A stretch of 11,767 bases of DNA, from positions 1-11,767 of the forward strand of contig WTJX01000128.1 in the NCBI GenBank assembly GCA_011524675.1, given 5' to 3'. Made by a program: the position numbers and the translations under genes. How positions within the stretch are numbered: the stretch's first letter is position 1; each line of letters begins with the position of its first letter. The stretch comes from Cytophagales bacterium (GTDB taxonomy: Bacteria; Bacteroidota; Bacteroidia; Cytophagales; JAAEPT01). The notes under the pieces are model-generated. The model was not told the DNA's origin, did no database searches, and saw only the letters and a program-made list of their open reading frames with translations. Shown here piece by piece: positions 6,974 through 11,767 of the stretch.

Positions 6974-7723
6974 CTATAGTTCTCTAATCCAAATATTACG
7001 ATAGCTCACATAATTATTATGTTCTTGTAACATCAAAGGCTTTTTACCATGGTCTTTTGCTGCGTATTTTGGTTTTCCTACAAATGTTGTTGGACCACCT
7101 AGCTCAAAATGATTTTGTACAAGTACACCATTGATAAATGCAGTCATGCTTGCTTTTTTTACTACTTTATTCCCCTCCCATACAGGTGCTGTAAATACGA
7201 TATCATAGGTTTGCCATTCACCCATAGGCTTCGCAGGGTTTGCCATCGGTATGCTCTGCTTATAGATTGCACCTAATTGACCATTGGAATAGGTAACATT
7301 TTTATGACTGTTTAAGACTTGTATTTCATATAGAGTTTGTAGAAAAACACCACTATTACCATTTCTCTGTGCAACGCCTTCATTATCTATAGGAGTTCTA
7401 AATTCTAAATGTAGCTGACAATCGCCAAACTTTTGCTTGGTATATACATTTTTGTTTTTAGGTTCTCCTTTCTTTCTTGGAGCTACAGTCATGATACCGT
7501 CTTCGTATGTCCATGCAATGGGCTCTCCTTGATGATTCACAAATTCATTTACCTTATCACTCAATAAAATAATGGCATCTGAAGGAATACCTTTTTCGTT
7601 TACAGATACGATCTCAGGTACTGGCTCCCATACCTCTGTATCTTTTGGAGAGATTTTATTTTGTGCAAAGCTTCCTACTGAACATGTAAGAAAAAAAAAT
7701 GCAATGTTAGTTTTTATTTTCAT
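6974..7723 (-). CDS. Secreted DUF1080 / 3-keto-disaccharide hydrolase-like protein
   Basis: This 249-residue protein carries a signal peptide (1-20, cut at S-F-A|Q) and a single DUF1080 domain with a concanavalin-like jelly-roll fold, from about residue 50 to the C-terminus. Typical motifs are visible: WTYEDGIMTV (71-80), GDCQLHLEFR (100-109), GNSGVFLQ (122-129), YEIQVLNS (132-139), GAIY (151-154), GEWQTYDIVFTAP (168-180) and the closing LQEHNNYVSYRNIWIREL. Members act on 3-keto-glycosides, cleaving the bond made labile by oxidation at C3. Its partner is probably the Tat-exported oxidoreductase next to it. Length and domain coverage are normal for a single-domain member. Its leader is a long period-7 array, and its start codon follows a 17-base element shared with the epimerase-like gene. 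The family is certain; the exact substrate and whether it acts as hydrolase or lyase are not. Confidence 0.92.
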   Translation of the reverse strand: MKIKTNIAFFFLTCSVGSFAQNKISPKDTEVWEPVPEIVSVNEKGIPSDAIILLSDKVNEFVNHQGEPIAWTYEDGIMTVAPRKKGEPKNKNVYTKQKFGDCQLHLEFRTPIDNEGVAQRNGNSGVFLQTLYEIQVLNSHKNVTYSNGQLGAIYKQSIPMANPAKPMGEWQTYDIVFTAPVWEGNKVVKKASMTAFINGVLVQNHFELGGPTTFVGKPKYAAKDHGKKPLMLQEHNNYVSYRNIWIREL

Positions 7724-7728
7724 GTGTT

Positions 7729-7745
7729 TATATACGTTTTAAGTT
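7729..7745. repeat. 17-bp element shared with the epimerase-like gene leader
   Basis: These 17 bases are identical to 8923-8939. On the coding strand they read AACTTAAAACGTATATA and end five bases before the DUF1080 ATG. Part of the element overlaps the first units of the period-7 array. Confidence 0.7.
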
Positions 7746-7845
7746 ATAGGTTCTACGTTTTACATTATAAGCATTGTCTTGTGAGTTAGACTTGACCTTC
7801 AACTTTCAACATATTTGTTTTAAGTTTTATATTGTAAGTTTTAAG
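7734..7845. repeat. Period-7 array filling the epimerase-DUF1080 gap
   Basis: About sixteen consecutive 7-base frames cover 112 bases. The left part reads ACGTTTT, AAGTTAT, AGGTTCT, ACGTTTT, ACATTAT. The centre holds CTTCAAC, TTTCAAC. The right part reads TTTTAAG, TTTTATA, TTGTAAG, TTTTAAG. The middle units are degenerate and the unit phase changes between left and right, so it may be two or three arrays joined. It occupies most of the 151-base gap. Confidence 0.7.
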
Positions 7846-7848
7846 TCG

Positions 7849-7873
7849 AAACGATGGGCTTTACTGATCGTTT
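7849..7873. repeat. Inverted repeat after the epimerase-like stop
   Basis: Arms AAACGAT (7849-7855) and ATCGTTT (7867-7873) flank an 11-base loop directly downstream of the epimerase-like stop codon. A T run follows only on the plus strand, so it is not a good terminator for the minus-strand genes. It may stabilise the mRNA end. Confidence 0.4.
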
Positions 7874-7874
7874 T

Positions 7875-8921
7875 TTAGGTCAAGCCCAAAAGTTCTTTAT
7901 TCAAATTATCATCTGTTGCAGCGCCTGCAAAATCATCAAAGGCTACCGCTGCTTTTTTGATAAGATGTTGCTTGATAAACTCAGCTCCCTCTATTGCTCC
8001 TTGTATGTTGTCTTTGAGGTAACACTCCCACTCTAGTACTGCCCAACCTTCAAAACCATAATGGGTCAATTTACTAAAAATGCTTTTAAAATCAACTTGT
8101 CCATCTCCTAATGATCTGAATCTGCCCGGTCTGTCTTTCCAGTCTGCATAACTCCCGTATACTCCTGCTTTACCGTTAGGCACAAATTCGGCATCTTTGA
8201 CATGAAACATTTTTATTTTTTCATGATAGATGTCTATGAAGGTCAAATAGTCTAACTGCTGCAAGACAAAGTGACTTGGATCATATAATATGTTGGCTCT
8301 TTTATGATGGTTTGTTTTTTCTAAAAAACGCTCGAAGGTCAAACCATCGTGTAGGTCTTCGCCCGGATGCAATTCATAACAAACATCTACTCCACTGTTG
8401 TCAAAAGCATCAAGTATAGGCAACCATTTTTTTGCCAATTGAGTAAAGCCTTCTTCTACAAGCCCGTTGGCTCTTTGTGGCCATGGGTAAATGTATGGCC
8501 ATAGCATAGCACCAGAAAAAGTTACGTGAGCATCAATGCCTAAATGTTCGCTTGCCTTGGCAGCGTATAACATTTGCTGCACTGCCCATTCGCTTCTCGC
8601 TTTAGGGTCGTTGTGAACTTCGGCAGGTGCAAAGCTATCGAATAGCTTGTCATAAGCAGGGTGCGAAGCTACCAACTGCCCTTGCAAATGTGTACTGAGT
8701 TCTGTGATTTCTAAGCCAGCCTCTTGTACTATGCCTTTGATTTCTTGCGCATAGTCCTTGCTCTCCGCCATCTGCTTGAGGTCTGCATACCTTGCTTCCC
8801 ATGTAGGGAGCTGAATTCCTTTGTATCCTATACTTGCTACATAATCGCAAGCACTTTTGAGGTTGTCAAATGGCGGTTGGTCACTAGCGTATTGTGCCAA
8901 AAATAAAGCAGGTCCTTTCAT
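7875..8921 (-). CDS. Sugar phosphate isomerase/epimerase-like TIM-barrel enzyme
   Basis: This 348-residue protein belongs to the AP-endonuclease-2 / xylose-isomerase-like TIM-barrel family. It has no signal peptide and should be cytoplasmic. Visible metal-site and barrel motifs are CYELHPGEDLHDG (181-193; E183, H185), ILYDPSHF (211-218; D214, H217), MFHVKDAEF (238-246; H240, D243) and VLEWEC (295-300; E297), a set typical of a divalent-metal isomerase. The segment LPTWEARYADL near the start fits the first strand and loop. Relatives work on keto-sugars as isomerases or epimerases, and some take part with Gfo/Idh dehydrogenases in deglycosylation through 3-keto intermediates by elimination or hydration. 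It sits 240 bases downstream of the cytoplasmic dehydrogenase, its likely partner. Its reaction (isomerase, hydratase or lyase) cannot be decided from sequence alone. Confidence 0.9.
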   Translation of the reverse strand: MKGPALFLAQYASDQPPFDNLKSACDYVASIGYKGIQLPTWEARYADLKQMAESKDYAQEIKGIVQEAGLEITELSTHLQGQLVASHPAYDKLFDSFAPAEVHNDPKARSEWAVQQMLYAAKASEHLGIDAHVTFSGAMLWPYIYPWPQRANGLVEEGFTQLAKKWLPILDAFDNSGVDVCYELHPGEDLHDGLTFERFLEKTNHHKRANILYDPSHFVLQQLDYLTFIDIYHEKIKMFHVKDAEFVPNGKAGVYGSYADWKDRPGRFRSLGDGQVDFKSIFSKLTHYGFEGWAVLEWECYLKDNIQGAIEGAEFIKQHLIKKAAVAFDDFAGAATDDNLNKELLGLT

Positions 8922-8922
8922 A

Positions 8923-8939
8923 TATATACGTTTTAAGTT
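8923..8939. repeat. 17-bp element shared with the DUF1080 leader
   Basis: Identical to 7729-7745. On the coding strand it ends one base before the epimerase-like ATG, closer than the five bases seen at the DUF1080 gene. Confidence 0.7.
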
Positions 8940-8962
8940 TTGAGTTTTTGGTTTTACGTTTT
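8928..8962. repeat. Period-7 array upstream of the epimerase-like gene
   Basis: Five 7-mers read ACGTTTT, AAGTTTT, GAGTTTT, TGGTTTT and ACGTTTT, in phase with no gaps. They begin six bases upstream of the start codon. The unit matches the left part of the array at 7734-7845. A separate identical pair, TGCGCTA TGCGCTA, lies a little further on at 8975-8988. Confidence 0.75.
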
Positions 8963-9002
8963 TAATAATCGATTTGCGCTATGCGCTATTGTAATCATTC
9001 CT

Positions 9003-9036
9003 ATTCTGCTTGGTTACTCTTAGTCAAAAGCAGAAT
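9003..9036. repeat. Inverted repeat ATTCTGCTT / AAGCAGAAT
   Basis: Nine-base arms (9003-9011 and 9028-9036) flank a 16-base spacer in the gap between the dehydrogenase and the epimerase-like gene. On the plus strand it is followed by AAAATC and a run of nine T residues, so it would resemble a terminator for plus-strand transcription, but no plus-strand gene is seen. It could instead be a regulatory stem in the minus-strand leader. Confidence 0.45.
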
Positions 9037-9063
9037 AAAATCTTTTTTTTTACTTAAAGTCTA

Positions 9064-9122
9064 GTCTGTCAGTATCAACACCACATTTGACTTTTGACAT
9101 TCGACATACTTGTTTCAACATG
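9064..9122. repeat. Dispersed repeat copy B with period-7 core
   Basis: Homologous to 1850-1914 over its whole length, including GTCTGTC at the left and GTTTCA near the right, with a few substitutions and one 7-base unit fewer. The core 7-mers are CCACATT, TGACTTT, TGACATT, CGACATA, CTTGTTT and CAACATG. It lies in the dehydrogenase-epimerase gap, about 140 bases upstream of the epimerase-like start. Confidence 0.75.
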
Positions 9123-9129
9123 ATTTTAT

Positions 9130-9143
9130 TCCACGAAAGTGGA
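9130..9143 (-). other. Small tetraloop hairpin after the cytoplasmic dehydrogenase
   Basis: TCCAC and GTGGA pair around a four-base loop (TTTC on the coding strand), about 18 bases beyond the dehydrogenase stop codon. No T run follows on the minus strand, so it is more likely an mRNA 3'-end stem than a terminator, and may be chance. Confidence 0.25.
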
Positions 9144-9161
9144 CTAAGTAGTAGTTAAAAA

Positions 9162-10340
9162 TTAAGAATAAGCTACTAGCTCTTCTTCTGTGCTGAGCGC
9201 TTCCCAACGTTGGTTTGCCTCAGAAGAAGCTACCACTTTATTGATGAAAAGCATTCCTTTGATTCCTTCATCTACAGATGGAAAATCTAAGTCTTCCGCT
9301 TTAGGTTCGTTTCCAGCTTTTATGTCTTGAAGCACATGGGCAAACTTATTGTAAATGGTAGCGAAAGCCTCTAAATAGCCTTCTGGATGCCCCGCAGGGA
9401 TTCTTGTAACGGCTGTCGCTGCTTGTCCAATCCCTACACTAGCTGTACGTAATAATTGTGTCGGTTGATCCAAATGTTTTACTTCCAAGGTATTTGGCTC
9501 TTGCTGTTGCCAAATGATCCCTCCCTTTTCTCCATAGACTCTGATGGTAAGGTTGTTTTCTTCTCCTGCACAGATTTGACTTACATTCAAGATGCCTTTG
9601 GCACCATTGTCAAAACGTAACAATACATTGGCATCATCGTCTAACCTTCTTCCTTCTACAAATATGCTGAGGTCGGCACATACTTCTTTGATTTGTAAGT
9701 TTGTGATATACTCTGCTAAGTTGGCCGCATGTGTCCCTATATCTCCTATGGCTCCCGCGATACCGCTTTTGCTTGGATCTACTCTCCAACTTGCTTGCTT
9801 TTGCTCTGTATCTTCCAACTTGGTAGATAACCAACCTTGCAAGTACTCTACAACTACTTTTCTTACCTTCCCTATCTTGTTGCTCGCTATGATTTCTCTC
9901 GCTTGCTTCACCATAGGGTGTGCCGTATAGTTGTGTGTAAGTGCAAAGACTAGCCCTGTTTCTTCCACAATGCTTTTCAGTGAATATGCCTCTTCCAATG
10001 TAAATGAAATGGGTTTATCGCATACAACATGAAAACCATTTTCCAACGCCATTTTTGCAGGAGCATAGTGCATATGGTTGGGTGTTACGATCGCCACAAA
10101 GTCCATTCGCTCTTCTTCGGGTAATTTTTTCTCTTCTAAGATCATTTCCTCAAAAGAAGCATAGACCCTGTGCTCTGGTAGAAATAGGTCTTTACCTGAT
10201 GCCTTTGACTTTGCTGGATTGCTACTAAAAGCACCACATACTAGCTCTATCTGCCCATCTAAGGCTGCTGCCATCCTGTGTACTCCTCCGATGAAAGATC
10301 CTTGCCCTCCACCTATCATTCCCATTTTTATTTTTTGCAT
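9162..10340 (-). CDS. Cytoplasmic Gfo/Idh/MocA-family dehydrogenase
   Basis: This 392-residue NAD(P)-dependent sugar dehydrogenase has no signal peptide. The nucleotide-binding motif is MGMIGGGQGSFIG (6-18), followed closely by VHR (20-22). TPNHMHY (86-92) and CDKP (107-110, with the family lysine K109) follow. The catalytic region is GAIGDIGTHAANLAEY (197-212), with D200 and H204 in the positions usual for the proton-relay residues. It is clearly different from the Tat-exported paralogue in this cluster, being shorter and with other signature motifs, so the two are not recent duplicates. Placed directly after the permease and before the epimerase-like enzyme, it probably oxidises an imported glycoside or reduces an imported 3-keto-sugar in the cytoplasm. 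Its leader is an 8-base-period array running up to the start codon. The family is sure; substrate and reaction direction are open. Confidence 0.93.
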   Translation of the reverse strand: MQKIKMGMIGGGQGSFIGGVHRMAAALDGQIELVCGAFSSNPAKSKASGKDLFLPEHRVYASFEEMILEEKKLPEEERMDFVAIVTPNHMHYAPAKMALENGFHVVCDKPISFTLEEAYSLKSIVEETGLVFALTHNYTAHPMVKQAREIIASNKIGKVRKVVVEYLQGWLSTKLEDTEQKQASWRVDPSKSGIAGAIGDIGTHAANLAEYITNLQIKEVCADLSIFVEGRRLDDDANVLLRFDNGAKGILNVSQICAGEENNLTIRVYGEKGGIIWQQQEPNTLEVKHLDQPTQLLRTASVGIGQAATAVTRIPAGHPEGYLEAFATIYNKFAHVLQDIKAGNEPKAEDLDFPSVDEGIKGMLFINKVVASSEANQRWEALSTEEELVAYS

Positions 10341-10412
10341 AGTTGTGTATTTATGTATTCAAGTGTTCTTGTTTTCAGGTGTTCAAGTATTGTTGTGTCT
10401 ATGTATTCAAAT
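10341..10412. repeat. Period-8 array abutting the dehydrogenase start codon
   Basis: Nine successive 8-mers begin at the base next to the start codon: AGTTGTGT, ATTTATGT, ATTCAAGT, GTTCTTGT, TTTCAGGT, GTTCAAGT, ATTGTTGT, GTCTATGT and ATTCAAAT. The consensus is RTTCAAGT on the plus strand, ACTTGAAY on the coding strand. It occupies 72 of the 105 bases between the MFS gene and the dehydrogenase. Confidence 0.78.
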
Positions 10413-10445
10413 AATTATATTATGAACTACACTCAACCTTTACCT

Positions 10446-11609
10446 TCAACTAAAGTGTGTTGTACGTTTTCTTTTTTTCATCCATAGATTTAGGATGATG
10501 AATGCAATAATCATTGCGGCTGGTAGTATAGACATGATGCGTAGTGTTTCTTGTCCTGTAGTATTATCATCCATAAGGTTACCCATACCTACCAATACTG
10601 TAGAAACGGATAGCATGCCAAAGCCTCCCATAAGGGAAAGACCTAATGAGCCTGTTTCGGGTAGTTCTTCGGCTACAAAACCGAGCATAGTAGGCCAAAA
10701 ATAACATACTCCTACAGCAAATATGGCTGCTGCTGCAAAAGTGCTATAGCCACTGAAGGTGCTTAATGCTAACAGTCCTACACATGAAAAAACAGCGGAT
10801 AATAATAGTATGGTTTGTGTATTCAACTTTTTGAGTAGCGTGCCTGCGTGGTATCTACCTAAAGACATTAGACCAAAGATGAAAGCCAAAACGAGTAAGG
10901 GAGAAACACCTGTCTCTTTTAATAAAGACTCTATTCGTTGACCTGTACCTAGCTCCGTAGCTGCGGTAAATAGCATACAAACGAGCATGAAGAGAAATAA
11001 AGGTTTTTTAATGGCTTTAATCATACCCTTTACATCGTCTCCCATTCCACTAATTTGTTCTTCTGATATGGTGATGTTTCTGAATAACATACCATAGACT
11101 GCCACCAAAATGAGTAATGAACCAAATATCACTTGCCAAGGAACTCCTAACTGCTTAAATAAAAGTTCACTTGCTAAGCTACCTATGAGAATACCCATAG
11201 GAAACCAAAGATGAAAGCGGTTGAGCATTTTTACTTTTTGATCTGGGTAGGTAGCTGCTATCAATGGATTGCATACAGCTTCTACAAAGCCATTGCCTAT
11301 ACCTACAAATAAAGTTCCTACAAATAGGGTAATAAAATTATCAGCAAATAAGGTGATGACAATGCCTAAAACATGAAATACTAACATGATGTTGATGAAA
11401 CGCTTTGCACCAAAAGATTTAATTAATAGACCTCCGATAATCATAGAAATGGTAAAACCCCAAAATGCAGGAGCAAAAGCAATACTGATTTCAGAATTAG
11501 TAAGGTGATATACATCTTTGAAGACAGGGTCTAACATAGCACGGTAGGCAAATGTGAGTGAGGTTACTGTCAAACTAATACAAGAGGCTAAAAATAATTT
11601 ATTCTTCAT
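10446..11609 (-). CDS. MFS sugar permease (FucP-like type)
   Basis: This 387-residue membrane protein has about twelve hydrophobic segments. The charged loop GAKRF (68-72) between segments two and three is the usual MFS signature position. The stretch FVGIGNGFVEAVCNPLIAAT (101-120), then YPDQKVKMLNRFHLWFP (121-137), resembles the fucose/glucose-galactose-type MFS permeases of Bacteroidota. A second conserved part is YFWPTMLGFVAEELPETGSL (303-322). The basic tail KKRKR (378-382) should be cytoplasmic. It is the first gene of the minus-strand cluster, so it likely imports the sugar, 3-keto-sugar or small glycoside handled by the next two cytoplasmic enzymes. With no SusC/SusD in the window, the substrate reaching it is presumably small. 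The family is clear, the transported sugar unknown. Confidence 0.9.
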   Translation of the reverse strand: MKNKLFLASCISLTVTSLTFAYRAMLDPVFKDVYHLTNSEISIAFAPAFWGFTISMIIGGLLIKSFGAKRFINIMLVFHVLGIVITLFADNFITLFVGTLFVGIGNGFVEAVCNPLIAATYPDQKVKMLNRFHLWFPMGILIGSLASELLFKQLGVPWQVIFGSLLILVAVYGMLFRNITISEEQISGMGDDVKGMIKAIKKPLFLFMLVCMLFTAATELGTGQRIESLLKETGVSPLLVLAFIFGLMSLGRYHAGTLLKKLNTQTILLLSAVFSCVGLLALSTFSGYSTFAAAAIFAVGVCYFWPTMLGFVAEELPETGSLGLSLMGGFGMLSVSTVLVGMGNLMDDNTTGQETLRIMSILPAAMIIAFIILNLWMKKRKRTTHFS

Positions 11610-11656
11610 ATGTCCATCTTATTAATATAACTATTCTTATTTTTTTTATAACATTA

Positions 11657-11664
11657 CAAAGATT
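11657..11664 (-). promoter_or_regulatory. Possible -7 box ahead of the cluster's first gene
   Basis: AATCTTTG on the minus strand, one mismatch from TAnnTTTG, lies about 47 bases upstream of the MFS start codon within an AT-rich leader. A -33 TTG is not evident. As the first gene of the cluster needs a promoter here or beyond the right edge, this is the best candidate seen. No gene was found in the remaining bases to 11767. Confidence 0.3.
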
Positions 11665-11767
11665 GGAATAAGATGAAAGAATTTATATTACGAATAGTAT
11701 AAGTTTTTGTACATTATCACCAATTTTGATTCCTAGACAAAAAACACCTTATTTTAGCTTGAAATAA

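Noticed and set aside
9003..9051. Rho-independent terminator for the minus-strand dehydrogenase gene
   Set aside because: The T run follows the hairpin only on the plus strand; on the minus strand the run is A residues ahead of the stem.
9592..9930. 112-codon plus-strand ORF inside the cytoplasmic dehydrogenase gene
   Set aside because: Antisense to the conserved Gfo/Idh catalytic region; the hydrophobic, Ser/Pro-rich translation is typical of shadow frames.
741..11609. Canonical SusC/SusD polysaccharide-utilisation locus
   Set aside because: No TonB-dependent receptor, SusD-like lipoprotein, hybrid two-component system or ECF sigma pair is present in the window.

Overview
The window looks like a piece of an AT-rich Bacteroidota chromosome, probably a marine flavobacterium or cytophagian. 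The evidence is the protein families present, periplasmic signal peptides ending in A-Q, the absence of clear Shine-Dalgarno sequences, and a TAnnTTTG-type -7 element. The genus cannot be read from the sequence.

Eight complete genes all lie on the minus strand, so transcription runs right to left: an MFS sugar transporter (10446-11609), a cytoplasmic Gfo/Idh/MocA dehydrogenase (9162-10340), a TIM-barrel sugar isomerase/epimerase-like enzyme (7875-8921), a secreted DUF1080 / 3-keto-disaccharide hydrolase-like protein (6974-7723), a Tat-exported Gfo/Idh/MocA oxidoreductase (5612-6910), a secreted HEAT-repeat protein (3648-5555), a secreted sulfatase (2033-3550) and a secreted ThuA-like protein (741-1754). 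A strong hairpin between the HEAT and sulfatase genes may end or attenuate the first transcript. At the far left a ninth minus-strand gene may begin and run off the edge (1-32), after about 700 bases of AT-rich, mostly non-coding DNA.

The gene set fits the oxidative 3-keto-glycoside route of sugar breakdown. A dehydrogenase oxidises a sugar C3 hydroxyl, a lyase/hydrolase of the DUF1080 or TIM-barrel type then breaks the activated glycosidic bond, and a second Gfo/Idh enzyme reduces the 3-keto-sugar. The proteins split into an exported half (DUF1080, Tat oxidoreductase, HEAT, sulfatase, ThuA) and a cytoplasmic half (dehydrogenase, epimerase), joined by the MFS permease. The sulfatase suggests a sulfated glycoside or polysaccharide fragment as substrate. 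No SusC/SusD pair, classical glycoside hydrolase or regulator is present, so this is not a canonical polysaccharide-utilisation locus. The substrate and the reaction order are inference.

The second theme is the DNA between the genes. Most of the longer gaps are built from degenerate tandem units with a strict 7-base or 8-base period. These arrays often begin within a few bases of the downstream gene's start codon. They include a perfect 36-bp duplication carrying a copy of the thuA-like start codon and a dispersed repeat of about 60 bp shared by two gaps 7 kb apart. This intergenic repeat system, and the combination of a sulfatase with the 3-keto pathway, are the two parts of the window most worth following up.
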